Shown here piece after piece: positions 25,129 to 33,493 of a DNA stretch of 55,433 nucleotides. The DNA comes from Thermoanaerobaculum sp. (GTDB taxonomy: Bacteria > Acidobacteriota > Thermoanaerobaculia > Thermoanaerobaculales > Thermoanaerobaculaceae), in assembly GCA_025060245.1 (NCBI GenBank), contig JANXCP010000003.1, forward strand, positions 1 through 55,433, read 5' to 3'. How positions within the stretch are numbered: the stretch's first letter is position 1; each line of letters begins with the position of its first letter. The notes beneath the pieces were generated by a model. It saw only the letters and a list, made by a program, of their open reading frames with translations. It made no database searches and was not told the DNA's origin. The position numbers and the translations under genes were made by a program.

Positions 25129-25791
25129 TTAGGACTCTTGTTCCCCTTCCTCTTCCACTTTGCCGCGACGGATCACCTCAGGCTCGGCCATTTCCTCAGT
25201 AGCCGCCACCGGGACCTCCTCCTCCACCGCCACCGCACGTCCCTCAATGGTGACGAGGATCTTGTGGGGATCGTCCAACAGCTTCACACCCGAGGGCAGT
25301 TTGAGGTCGCCCGCGGCGATGTGTTGACCTACGTGCAGCCGGGAAATGTCAACGGTAATCTTGTCCGGGATGGCGTCCGCGGGGCACTCCAAGTGCAGAG
25401 AGCGCCCGGTAAAGTCCAAGAATCCCCCCGCTTTGACGCCCACCGATTCCCCCACCAACTCTACTGGCACCTCCACCTTCACCTGCTGTCCCTTAATGAC
25501 GCGGATGAAATCCAGATGAAGGTACTGTTGGGTGATGGGATCCACCTGAAAGTCCTTGAGCATGGCGTGCCGTTCCTGCTTGGTCCCCTTCATACGCAGC
25601 AAAAACAAAGTGTTCTTGCCCTTCTCCTGGTGCAACAGTTCCGTGACCGCCTTGCGATCCACCACCACCGGCACCGGTTCCTTGCCGCCGCCGTAAACCA
25701 CCGCCGGAATCAACCCTTGGGCACGCAGTTTGCGGTTCGCACCCTTGCCAAAGCGCTCGCGACGCTCCACTTCAATGACCAACTCGCTCAT
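25129..25791 (-). CDS. rplY: 50S ribosomal protein L25/TL5 (CTC form)
   Basis: This 220-residue protein is the long CTC form: an L25 5S-rRNA-binding domain (ERRERFGKGANRKLRAQGLIPAVVYG near the start) joined to the TL5 C-terminal beta domain, ending in a strongly acidic tail (EEEGEQES). I chose ATG 25791 because it gives the standard N-terminus and has AGGTACTGCTT-type purine-rich sequence upstream; the longer frame is not needed. Position between prs and pth is conserved in many bacteria. Confidence 0.95.
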   Translation of the reverse strand: MSELVIEVERRERFGKGANRKLRAQGLIPAVVYGGGKEPVPVVVDRKAVTELLHQEKGKNTLFLLRMKGTKQERHAMLKDFQVDPITQQYLHLDFIRVIKGQQVKVEVPVELVGESVGVKAGGFLDFTGRSLHLECPADAIPDKITVDISRLHVGQHIAAGDLKLPSGVKLLDDPHKILVTIEGRAVAVEEEVPVAATEEMAEPEVIRRGKVEEEGEQES

Positions 25792-25851
25792 AAGCAGTAC
25801 CTCCCACTGCTGCCTCCTCCGAGGCGGCAAAGGTTACCACGAAGTTTTTCC

Positions 25852-26799
25852 TCAGACAAAGAGGCTGGATACGGATTTGGCTTCGTGGATACGCCGAATC
25901 GCTTCCCCCAGCAGCTCTGCCACGGACAGCTGCTTGATCTTCGGACAGTTCGCCGCCTGCGGCCCCAGGGGAATGGTATCCGTCACCAGAACCTCCTCCA
26001 CCACCGAGGCTTGGATTCGCTCCACCGCCGGTCCCGAGAGCACCGGATGCACCCCTGCCGCCAGGATCCGCGCCGCCCCGCGTTGCGCCAACACCTCCGC
26101 GGTTTTCACTAGGGTACCGGCGGTGTCGATGATGTCGTCCACGATGACGCAGGTCTTGCCCTCCACGTCACCGATGATGTGCATGACCTCTGCGTGGTTG
26201 GGGCTGGTGCGCCGCTTGTCCACGATGGCCAACCCGGCATCCAGCCGCTTGGCAAACGCTCGCGCTCGCTCCACCCCACCCGCATCGGGGGAGACCATGA
26301 CGAGCTGGGCCAAGCCGCGCCGGCGCAAGTCGTCAATCAGCACGGGCGCGGCAAAAAGGTGATCCACGGGGATGTTGAAGAAGCCTTGGATTTGCGCAGC
26401 GTGCAGGTCCATGGTCAGAACCCGGTTGGCCCCTGAAGAGGCCACTAAGTCGCTCACCAGCTTGGCCGTGATCGGGACCCTGGGTTTATCCTTGCGGTCC
26501 TGCCGGGCGTAGCCAAAGTAGGGAATCACAGCGGTGATCCGTTGGGCTGAGGATCGCCGGCAGGCGTCCAGCATGATCAGCAGCTCCATGAGGTTGTCGT
26601 TAACCGGCGGGCAGGTGGGTTGGACAACGAACACATCGCCACCACGGACGTTTTCCTCAATTTGGCAGGCGTTTTCTCCATCGGAAAAGTTGAACAGCGA
26701 CACCCTTCCCGGGGTGATTTGCAAGTAGTCACAAATGCGCTGGGTCAGGGTAGGGTGCGCCCTCCCCGAAAGGATAATCAGCGGCGATTCGCCGTCCAT
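25852..26799 (-). CDS. prs: Ribose-phosphate pyrophosphokinase
   Basis: This 315-residue enzyme makes PRPP from ribose 5-phosphate and ATP for purine, pyrimidine, His and Trp synthesis. It shows [20 protein letters not shown], the [10 protein letters not shown] flexible loop, [11 protein letters not shown], and the PRPP-binding loop [12 protein letters not shown] near residue 215. Starts at 26799 (MDGES) and 26820 are both possible: the latter ATG shares its A with the CCA end of tRNA-Gln, while the former has GGGGGAGGG directly before it, which is closer than normal. I prefer 26799 on alignment with the family start. Confidence 0.97.
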   Translation of the reverse strand: MDGESPLIILSGRAHPTLTQRICDYLQITPGRVSLFNFSDGENACQIEENVRGGDVFVVQPTCPPVNDNLMELLIMLDACRRSSAQRITAVIPYFGYARQDRKDKPRVPITAKLVSDLVASSGANRVLTMDLHAAQIQGFFNIPVDHLFAAPVLIDDLRRRGLAQLVMVSPDAGGVERARAFAKRLDAGLAIVDKRRTSPNHAEVMHIIGDVEGKTCVIVDDIIDTAGTLVKTAEVLAQRGAARILAAGVHPVLSGPAVERIQASVVEEVLVTDTIPLGPQAANCPKIKQLSVAELLGEAIRRIHEAKSVSSLFV

Positions 26800-26819
26800 C
26801 CCTCCCCCACAACACACCA

Positions 26820-26895
26820 TGGCTGGGGCGGCAGGACTCGAACCTGCACATGCGGGATCCAAAGTCCCGTGGCTTACCAATTTGCCGACGCCCCA
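26820..26895 (-). tRNA. tRNA-Gln (anticodon UUG)
   Basis: The 76-base cloverleaf starts TGGGGCG and ends CGCCCCA-G-CCA, a seven-pair acceptor stem with an encoded CCA. The anticodon loop reads CT-TTG-GA on a five-pair stem (GGGAC/ATCCC region), and the T arm is GCAGG-TTCGAGT-CCTGC. UUG reads glutamine CAA codons (and CAG by wobble). The tRNA is directly followed by prs, so processing of a shared transcript is expected. Confidence 0.95.
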
Positions 26896-26906
26896 GTCGG
26901 CGCCTT

Positions 26907-26935
26907 ATTTTACCCTAGGCGGCGCTGGCTGTCGA
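26907..26935 (-). promoter_or_regulatory. Strong sigma-70 promoter for tRNA-Gln-prs operon
   Basis: On the reverse strand TCGACA (26930-26935) and TAAAAT (26907-26912) are each five of six to consensus and are separated by exactly 17 bases. Transcription would begin a few bases before the tRNA 5' end at 26895 and could run through prs to the methyltransferase at 20,798. Confidence 0.75.
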
Positions 26936-27041
26936 GGAGGCCGTCCAGCACCCATCGTCGGGTTGGCGCAGGTCACGGGCCGTTACCTTCTTGGTGGTTG
27001 GCGCAAACTAAGGCGGGAGCGATGGCTCTCAGGAGGGGTGC

Positions 27042-28781
27042 ATGAGGTTTTTCATCGCGTTGTGGGTGCTGTGGAGCACGTCGGCTCTGGCGCAGGAAAC
27101 CGTCTTTTCCGTGGAGACGTGCGGTTGGGAACGCCTGCCGCAGGCCGGGGGCAGTCCGGGAGTAGTGGCCCTCCGTGTGCGCGTTCAGGAGGGTTGGCAC
27201 GTGAACGCGGCCCGACCCACCGACCCTTACCTCATTCCCACTCAAGTCCGCCTTCAGCTTCCCGCAGGTTGGCAAGCGGGTGAGGCGGAGTTCCCACCCC
27301 CTAAGCGAATTAAGCTAGAGGTTTTCCAGGACGTGGCGGAAGTCCTCGAAGGGAGCTTTTGGGTGCGGATTCCCATCCGGCTTCCGGCCGGGGCCACCGG
27401 GCAAGACCTTGCCGGTGAGTTGGAGGCCCAGGCCTGCAACAACGTAAGTTGTCTCCCGCCAAAAAAGGTTACCTTCACCGTACCCTGGGCTTTTTCCGTT
27501 TCTCCCCTTCAACCCGCTTCCACCGCTGCTCCTTCCACCGCTCCTCCGCCAGTGGGAACCGGTCTGGACCAGCGCTTTGCCGGTGCCTCGCTGCTACTGC
27601 AACTCCTTTTGGCCTTCCTGGGCGGCCTTGCCCTCAACCTCACCCCCTGTGTGTACCCCATTATCCCCGTGACCATTGGTTTTTTCCTCAACCAAGCCGG
27701 CGGGACCAAGCGCACCGCAGTGCTGGCTTTCTTGTACGTGGGGGGCATGGCAGTGACGTACTCCACCCTTGGGGTGGTGGCGGCGCTGACGGGTAAGCTT
27801 TTTGGCGCTGCCCTCCAATCACCCTGGGTGACCGGGGCCATCGTGATCGTAGTCTTGGCCCTGGCCGCATCCATGTTCGGTCTGTGGGAGCTGCGCGTTC
27901 CACAGTGGGCTTCGCGGTTTTCCACCGCCCGTCAGGGCCTCTTGGGGAGCCTGATGATGGGCTTGGTAGTGGGCCTCGTGGCCGCCCCCTGCATCGGCCC
28001 CTTCGTTTTGGGATTGCTGGCCTATGTGGGGCAAAAGCAAGATGTGATGTTGGGCTTTGTACTGTTTTTCGCGTTGGCTTTGGGCCTTGGCCTGCCCTAC
28101 CTGTTCCTTGCCCTGTCCACCCGTAGCCTAGAAAAGCTCCCCCATTCCGGTGCCTGGATGGAGGGGGTCCGCCAACTCTTCGGTGTGCTCCTGGTAGCCC
28201 TCGCCTTCTACTTTGCTCGCCCGTTGTTGCCCGCAGGGGTGGGGGACCGCCTTCTTGCCTTAAGCCTCATTGCCGGAGGCTTTTACTTGGCCGTCATCGC
28301 TCGGCCGGGCAGGGAAATCAGCGTAGTGGACCGGTTCATGAGGGCCGTGACGGCAGCGCTGGTCCTGGTGGGGGCGTTTTTCTGGCCGCGTCCTCAGCCG
28401 GGGGGAGGTGCACACCTGGTGTGGGAAAAGGCTAACGCCCGGGTACTGGAACAAGCCATTGGACAAGGGGGGCCGGTCATCGTGGACTTCTACGCTGACT
28501 GGTGCTTGCCGTGTAAGGAACTAGATGAGAAAACCTTTGCTCATCCCCAGGTGCAGGCGAAACTGGCCCAATTTCGGCGCCTCAAGGTGGACCTGACCGT
28601 TGCCACACCAGAAGTGGAGCAGCTGCGCCAGGCCTTTGGGGTCGCCGGCGTCCCCACCGTGCTCTTCTTCAACCAGGGCCGGGAAGCGGTGGAGCTCCGC
28701 CTGACCGGGTTTGAAGAACCGAGGCCCTTCCTTGAGCGCCTTGAGGAAGTGCTCGGGGCGAAAAACAAAAACTCCGGTTAG
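27042..28781 (+). CDS. dsbD: Thiol:disulfide interchange protein DsbD
   Basis: This 579-residue protein carries reducing power from cytosolic thioredoxin to the periplasm. It has a signal peptide (residues about 1-18), a periplasmic DsbD-alpha domain, eight transmembrane helices with the two redox cysteines in LTPCVYPI (near residue 204) and VAAPCIGPF (near 316), and a C-terminal thioredoxin domain with YADWCLPCKELDEKTF (near 487-490). The alpha domain has GWERL and ACNNVSCLPP cysteines. AGGAGGGG precedes the ATG. Electrons from DsbD serve cytochrome c maturation and disulfide repair, fitting the ccm genes and multihaem cytochrome in this window. The 3' end overlaps the next gene by four bases. 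Confidence 0.95.
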   Translation: MRFFIALWVLWSTSALAQETVFSVETCGWERLPQAGGSPGVVALRVRVQEGWHVNAARPTDPYLIPTQVRLQLPAGWQAGEAEFPPPKRIKLEVFQDVAEVLEGSFWVRIPIRLPAGATGQDLAGELEAQACNNVSCLPPKKVTFTVPWAFSVSPLQPASTAAPSTAPPPVGTGLDQRFAGASLLLQLLLAFLGGLALNLTPCVYPIIPVTIGFFLNQAGGTKRTAVLAFLYVGGMAVTYSTLGVVAALTGKLFGAALQSPWVTGAIVIVVLALAASMFGLWELRVPQWASRFSTARQGLLGSLMMGLVVGLVAAPCIGPFVLGLLAYVGQKQDVMLGFVLFFALALGLGLPYLFLALSTRSLEKLPHSGAWMEGVRQLFGVLLVALAFYFARPLLPAGVGDRLLALSLIAGGFYLAVIARPGREISVVDRFMRAVTAALVLVGAFFWPRPQPGGGAHLVWEKANARVLEQAIGQGGPVIVDFYADWCLPCKELDEKTFAHPQVQAKLAQFRRLKVDLTVATPEVEQLRQAFGVAGVPTVLFFNQGREAVELRLTGFEEPRPFLERLEEVLGAKNKNSG

Positions 28782-29644
28782 GCGGCCGGATTGCCAGAAG
28801 GTTGACTCTCCCCGGGGCTCCACTCCCACACCTTTTCGTCCTCGTCAAAGGCTGGCAGGTTGGGCATGCGCCCGCGCCCAGCATTGACCCGCCACTCCCA
28901 CAGGATGGCCCACTTGAGGTAGGTGCCAAAGGATTGCAGCAGGCAAAAAACGAGACCCGCCATACCATCCAGGAAGCCCAACTGGACGAAGTACATGCGA
29001 ATGAAGCGCCACAATGGCCGACCAAACACCTCAACAAAACCCGATCGGCGACCGGTTTTCCAACCCTGGGCGGCGCCCCAGAACCCATAGCGGACAATCC
29101 GGGGCAAGTACTGTTCAAAGGACTCAATCATGAAGTGCAACATGGGGTTTTTGAGCACCGGTGCTGGCCCCCGTGTTCGCATGTCGGCGTGAACCCGCCG
29201 GTTGGGGTACCGTCCTGCCCCTCGCTTGACCAGGCGTACCACCCGATCGTGCTGCCACCCAGAAAAACGGATGACGCGGTCCATGAAGTAAACCCGACGT
29301 TTTATGGTGTACGCCTCGTGCTTGGGCCCGGCAGCGAGAAGATTCTCAATTTCCGCTTGCAGTTCCGGCGTGCAGCGCTCGTCGGCGTCAAAGATGAGAA
29401 TCCATTCGTACTGGGTTTGATCCATAGCCCAATTCTTTTGCGACGCGGAACCGTAGTAAGGCCGTTGAAAAAAGCGAACCTTCGGGTAACTCCTGGCGAT
29501 TTCAGGGGTACGATCTGTGGAAAAGGAGTCCACCACCACGATCTCATCACACCACATGAGGGACTCAATACAGTCGCCGATGTTGCGCTCTTCGTTAAAG
29601 GTGGTGATGACTGCGGAAATCTTGGGTCGAACCGGCTGAGTCAT
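28778..29644 (-). CDS. Family 2 glycosyltransferase (WaaE/KdtX-like)
   Basis: This 288-residue protein is a GT-A fold family 2 transferase. ISAVITTFNEERNIGDCIESL is the donor-binding start, VVVDSFSTDRT follows, and ILIFDADERCTPEL holds the DxD-type metal site (Asp near residue 94). SQKNWAMDQ is typical of WaaE/KdtX-like enzymes that add glucose to the lipopolysaccharide core, and a membrane-associated C-terminal stretch (near residues 225-260) follows. The acceptor is not established. I chose ATG 29644 with GGAGG five bases upstream. It is convergent with dsbD. Confidence 0.88.
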   Translation of the reverse strand: MTQPVRPKISAVITTFNEERNIGDCIESLMWCDEIVVVDSFSTDRTPEIARSYPKVRFFQRPYYGSASQKNWAMDQTQYEWILIFDADERCTPELQAEIENLLAAGPKHEAYTIKRRVYFMDRVIRFSGWQHDRVVRLVKRGAGRYPNRRVHADMRTRGPAPVLKNPMLHFMIESFEQYLPRIVRYGFWGAAQGWKTGRRSGFVEVFGRPLWRFIRMYFVQLGFLDGMAGLVFCLLQSFGTYLKWAILWEWRVNAGRGRMPNLPAFDEDEKVWEWSPGESQPSGNPAA

Positions 29645-29795
29645 GGACGCCTCCGCCCACATCTTAGTGGACACCCCCGACCCATGCGAACCTCTTCCGC
29701 CAGCGCTGGCCAAAACACAAATGGGGTACAGGTCTTGTACCCCAACCGTTTTTCACCGAAGAACCCAACCTTCGGCAGGAAAACCTGAAAGCCTC

Positions 29796-31040
29796 TTACA
29801 TCCTCGCCACGATGGCCTCGCCAAAACCCGAGCAGGAAACCAAAGTCGCCCCTTCCATTTGCCGGTGGAGGTCGTAGGTCACTTGCTTATCCGCCACTGC
29901 CCGCTCCAGACCTTTCACCACCAGGTCTGCTGCCTCCGTCCAGCCCAAGTAGCGCAACATCATCTCCCCGGACAAGATCAAGGAGCCGGGGTTCACCTTG
30001 TCCTGGCCGGCATACTTTGGCGCGGTACCATGAGTGGCCTCAAAAACTGCGTGCTCGTCCCCTTGGTTGGAGCCCGGGGCCATCCCTAGGCCCCCCACCT
30101 GCGCCGCCAGCGCATCGGAAAGATAATCGCCATTGAGGTTGGGTGTGGCGATAACCGAGTACTCCGAGGGTCGCAAAAGCACCTGCTGGAACATGGAATC
30201 GGCAATGCGGTCCTTGATGACCACCTTTTTCCCCTCAGGCAACCGACCACCGTAGTGGGCGTACAAATCCTCCTCGCTCACCACTTGGTCAGAGAACAGC
30301 TCTTTCGCCACCTGGTACCCCCAATCGCGAAAAGCCCCCTCGGTGTACTTCATGATGTTGCCTTTGTGGACGAGGGTCACCGAATCCCGGCCATTGGCCA
30401 GGGCGTAGCGAATGGCTTTGGCCACCAGGCGCTTGGAACCAAAAGGAGAGATGGGTTTGACGCCAATCCCAGATTCCGGGCGAATCTTCTTGCCCAGCTC
30501 GCGCTCAATGAACGCCCGGACCTTTTCTGCCTCCGCGGAACCCGAGGGCCACTCGATCCCCGCGTATACGTCCTCGGTGTTCTCGCGGAAAATCACCATG
30601 TTTACCTCCTCCGGGTGCTTGACCGGTGAGGGCACCCCGGGGATCCAGCGCACCGGGCGGACACAGGCATAAAGGTCCAGCACCTGGCGGAGGGTGACGT
30701 TCAGCGAACGGATACCCCCACCCACAGGGGTGGTCAGCGGTCCTTTGATGGCCACGCGAAAGTACTGGATGGCCTCCACAGTCTCATCAGGCAGCCAATT
30801 TCCTGTCAGGTTGAAGGCCTTTTCCCCGGCCAAGACCTCCACCCACGCGATGGCCCTGGCTCCTCCGTAGGCCTTTTCCACCGCCGCATCCAACACCCGC
30901 TTGGTGGCCCGCCAGATATCCGGGCCTGTCCCGTCGCCCTCAATGAACGGGATGATGGGCTTGTCGGGCACCTGAATCCTTTCCCCGTCCCAACCGATGC
31001 GTTCCCCCCACTCCGGTACTCTCAGCTTCTCCAGCGCCAT
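29796..31040 (-). CDS. icd: NADP-dependent isocitrate dehydrogenase
   Basis: This 414-residue TCA-cycle enzyme oxidatively decarboxylates isocitrate to 2-oxoglutarate. It resembles the E. coli enzyme closely: [24 protein letters not shown] with the substrate serine, [37 protein letters not shown] and [17 protein letters not shown], the last fitting NADP specificity. The regulatory phosphorylation serine position (SLN) is retained. I chose ATG 31040 preceded by GAGGATGAG; the longer frame upstream is not supported. It is divergent from cdd. Confidence 0.97.
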   Translation of the reverse strand: MALEKLRVPEWGERIGWDGERIQVPDKPIIPFIEGDGTGPDIWRATKRVLDAAVEKAYGGARAIAWVEVLAGEKAFNLTGNWLPDETVEAIQYFRVAIKGPLTTPVGGGIRSLNVTLRQVLDLYACVRPVRWIPGVPSPVKHPEEVNMVIFRENTEDVYAGIEWPSGSAEAEKVRAFIERELGKKIRPESGIGVKPISPFGSKRLVAKAIRYALANGRDSVTLVHKGNIMKYTEGAFRDWGYQVAKELFSDQVVSEEDLYAHYGGRLPEGKKVVIKDRIADSMFQQVLLRPSEYSVIATPNLNGDYLSDALAAQVGGLGMAPGSNQGDEHAVFEATHGTAPKYAGQDKVNPGSLILSGEMMLRYLGWTEAADLVVKGLERAVADKQVTYDLHRQMEGATLVSCSGFGEAIVARM

Positions 31041-31071
31041 CTCATCCTCCCCGGCAAAACCTGCCAAAAAA

Positions 31072-31100
31072 AGCCTACCTATCAGCCTCTCTGGGGTCAA
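31072..31100 (-). promoter_or_regulatory. Possible promoter of icd
   Basis: On the reverse strand TTGACC (31095-31100) and TAGGCT (31072-31077) lie 17 bases apart, upstream of icd. The -35 is five of six, the -10 only three of six. Confidence 0.3.
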
Positions 31101-31120
31101 GATTTTACACTGTTCCACCC

Positions 31121-31149
31121 TGGACCTGGCTCTGCTGAAGCGTTATTGT
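31121..31149 (+). promoter_or_regulatory. Possible leaderless promoter of cdd
   Basis: TGGACC (31121-31126) and TATTGT (31144-31149) are separated by 17 bases. The -10 ends six bases before the cdd ATG, so transcription would begin at or next to the A of ATG; there is no Shine-Dalgarno. Confidence 0.5.
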
Positions 31150-31155
31150 GACAGT

Positions 31156-31551
31156 ATGGAACTCGCCCCGGTGGTGGCCCAGCAGCTGGTCAACGAAGCC
31201 CTCAAGGCCCAGGAACGCGCTTATGCTCCCTATTCCAAATTTCCCGTGGGGGCGGCCCTATTGGCCGAAGACGGCCGGGTGTTCCGCGGCTGCAACGTGG
31301 AGAACGCTTCTTTTGGTCTCACCACTTGCGCCGAGCGCAACGCCTTGGCGGCTGCGGTGGTGGCCGGCGCCCGACCCCTCGCTATCGCCGTGGTGGGAAA
31401 CCAGCACGACCTGCTCCCCTGCGGTGCCTGCCGTCAGGTCCTGGCTGAGTTCAACCCTGATCTGGTGGTCGTGACCCGAAGCAGCGCGGGCGTCCTCACC
31501 ACACGGGTACTGCGACAGCTCTTACCCGAGGCTTTTACCCTGGCTCCTTAG
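31156..31551 (+). CDS. cdd: Cytidine deaminase
   Basis: This 131-residue enzyme is the tetrameric small type that deaminates cytidine and deoxycytidine for pyrimidine salvage. Zinc and substrate motifs are complete: AYAPYSKFPVGAAL, CNVENASFGL, TCAERNA with the zinc cysteine and catalytic glutamate, and PCGACRQVLAEF with the other two zinc cysteines. I chose ATG 31156 because a promoter ends six bases before it and the longer frame would run into the icd promoter region. It is convergent with the FHA-domain gene, seven bases apart. Confidence 0.96.
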   Translation: MELAPVVAQQLVNEALKAQERAYAPYSKFPVGAALLAEDGRVFRGCNVENASFGLTTCAERNALAAAVVAGARPLAIAVVGNQHDLLPCGACRQVLAEFNPDLVVVTRSSAGVLTTRVLRQLLPEAFTLAP

Positions 31552-31558
31552 AAAGGCA

Positions 31559-33367
31559 CTACGCCGGGCGTCGCCGACGCAAGTAGCGGTAATCGGGGAT
31601 CCCGTATTCCTTCAACTTGGCGATAAGGGCCCCCCGGGAGATGCCGAGAATGCGTGCACCCTTGGACTGGTTCCCGCGAACCTTTTGCATGACCCGATCA
31701 ATGACCAGCTGCTCAACCCGCGGCACCACCTCTTTTAGGTTGTCCGAGAGCAGTATCTCCGCTCCTTCTGCGGCGCTCCTCTGATTGGTCCCCTTGACGG
31801 CTTGGGCGTCACAACGGACCATGTCCCCGTCGGCGGTGGCAGCCACCAGGCGCCGAAGTTCCCCCACGAGCTCCGCCAATTGCCCCGGGAACGTGCGAGC
31901 GAGAAGCGCGTTGAGGCACTCCAGGGTAATGCCGCGGACCGATTTACCCTGCTCCTCCGCCACCCGGTGCAGCAGGGAAGCGATGATGAGCGGAAGATCC
32001 TCTCGGCGCTCTTCCAGCCTCGGAACACGCAGCATACGCGTGGAGAAGGCCATGAACAAGGCCGACGAGAGCTTGCCCTGTTGCACTAACGCCAATGGGT
32101 CCTCTCCACAGGTAATAACCCAGCGAATGGTGGAGGAGGAGAGGGCCTGTTGCCGCTCCATGCGCACCACACCCACCAGCTCCATCTGGATGGGCTCCGG
32201 GAGACGCTCGGCGTTACGAACCACCAACATTCCTCCCCGCGCCTCGCCCACCTTTCCACCCATCGCTCCGGTAAAGGTGGGCTTGCCTGAGGGACCGAAG
32301 AGCTCCTGCCGCAAGTGCTCCAAAGGCGCATCCTTGCCCTCTAGGATGACCACGCGCCTTCCCGCCACTGGCCCCAGGGTGGCCAAGATCCGCGCCGTTT
32401 CAGTGCGCCCTGAACCCTCGGCACCGCAAATGAGCACCGGCTCGGTTCCCCGCGCCGCCTGCAGGAGCCCGTCCCGCAAAACCTGGACCGCCTGCGAGGT
32501 ACCCGGCAGGAGCATTTCCAAACGGTGCCGGGCCTCCAGTTCCCAGTTGGAAAAGCTCGCATCGGTTCGCTCCACCTGCTCCCAGAAAAGCCCCAGAAGC
32601 CGGGCTGCCTCAGCCAGCAACGCCACGCCCTCATCACCCAACGCGCCCACCGGTCGCGCCAAAAGCAGGGCCACCAAAGAGCCGGTGGGAGTCCGCACCG
32701 CCACAAACGCCGTCCCCCCATCCTTCGACCCATTCTGCACCACGTACCGGCCGGGTAAGGCCAGTTCCCGCAAAATGGCCGGCGCCACCACCGGTAACTC
32801 ACCGCTCCAGTGGGATGCCAACACCACCCCCTCCACTGCCGGCCCTCCCCCTTCCCGGGGAATGACCAAAGCAAACTCCGCCTCCCGCACCGCCTCGTGC
32901 AACGTTGCCACCAACTGGTGGGCGCGGTCTGGGCGAGTCTGGGAGAAAAGCTCAAAGAGCCGAATCCGGGCCTGGGTATACCCGCCCGGCTCGGGCCTCA
33001 CCAATAGCGACTCCGCTGAAGGAGCTGGCGCGGGGGGCGGAACGGCGGCTGGCTTTTCTTCAACCAAGCTCACCTCGCTCCCCACCACACCGCGGAACAC
33101 CAGGGTGACCGTACCGAGGCGTAGGCGATCCCCAGGGTTGAGAACCCCCCGAGAGCGCCGCTCACCGTTCAAGACCACCGTCTGCCGCTCGGCGGTGGTG
33201 AAGGTGAAGGTCTCACCGCTGCGTTGAATGACCAAGTGGCGGTCAGCCACACCCGGTCCTCCCACCACCACGTCGTTGGTAGGAGCAGAGCCCACAGCGA
33301 TGCGCGTCTTCTGCAGACGGTACGTGAGCGTAGCTCCGTTTTCGGATTCAACGGAAAGTAAGAGCAT
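31559..33367 (-). CDS. FHA-GAF-AAA-Fis protein with degenerate sigma-54-activator ATPase
   Basis: This 602-residue protein has an N-terminal FHA phosphothreonine-binding domain (about residues 18-95, with VGSAPTNDVVV and ADRHLVI), a Pro/Ala linker, a GAF-like domain (about 140-280), a sigma-54-interaction-type AAA+ domain (about 290-530) and a C-terminal Fis-type helix-turn-helix (about 555-595, NQSKGARILGISRGAL). Key ATPase residues are lost: Walker A reads GAEGSGRTET (Lys to Arg), Walker B reads GGMLVVRNAERLP without the Asp-Glu, and the Arg-finger segment reads GKLSSALFMAFS. The sigma-54-contact loop is kept in part (PTFTGA). It is probably a phospho-signal-responsive DNA-binding regulator that does not hydrolyse ATP. 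ATG 33367 has GGAGG seven bases upstream. Confidence 0.85.
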   Translation of the reverse strand: MLLLSVESENGATLTYRLQKTRIAVGSAPTNDVVVGGPGVADRHLVIQRSGETFTFTTAERQTVVLNGERRSRGVLNPGDRLRLGTVTLVFRGVVGSEVSLVEEKPAAVPPPAPAPSAESLLVRPEPGGYTQARIRLFELFSQTRPDRAHQLVATLHEAVREAEFALVIPREGGGPAVEGVVLASHWSGELPVVAPAILRELALPGRYVVQNGSKDGGTAFVAVRTPTGSLVALLLARPVGALGDEGVALLAEAARLLGLFWEQVERTDASFSNWELEARHRLEMLLPGTSQAVQVLRDGLLQAARGTEPVLICGAEGSGRTETARILATLGPVAGRRVVILEGKDAPLEHLRQELFGPSGKPTFTGAMGGKVGEARGGMLVVRNAERLPEPIQMELVGVVRMERQQALSSSTIRWVITCGEDPLALVQQGKLSSALFMAFSTRMLRVPRLEERREDLPLIIASLLHRVAEEQGKSVRGITLECLNALLARTFPGQLAELVGELRRLVAATADGDMVRCDAQAVKGTNQRSAAEGAEILLSDNLKEVVPRVEQLVIDRVMQKVRGNQSKGARILGISRGALIAKLKEYGIPDYRYLRRRRPA

Positions 33368-33421
33368 TATTTGCCCTCCGTTCATCGTCGTGACTATCTG
33401 TATCATATTTCACCACGGTAG

Positions 33422-33438
33422 CGCAAGCGGCGTGCCAA
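33422..33438 (-). promoter_or_regulatory. Sigma-54 (-24/-12) promoter candidate
   Basis: On the reverse strand TTGGCACGCCGCTTGCG matches the sigma-54 consensus YTGGCACGRNNNTTGCW at all but the R and final W positions, with the required ten bases between the GG and GC pairs. Transcription would start near 33411, giving a leader of about 44 bases with GGAGG before the ATG at 33367. A sigma-70 -10 like TATGAT (33402-33407) lies nearby without a good -35. Confidence 0.6.
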
Positions 33439-33493
33439 TCCCTTGACATGTTTGGCGACGAAAGACTCCCGGCCCGAGTTCCGCCCCTGCCAG

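Noticed and set aside
24871-26112. A 413-codon frame antisense to pth, rplY and prs
   Set aside because: Three conserved genes lie opposite; the frame is a GC-driven shadow.
31785-33227. A 480-codon frame antisense to the FHA-domain gene
   Set aside because: It is Ser/Arg-rich filler typical of shadow frames and has no ribosome binding site.
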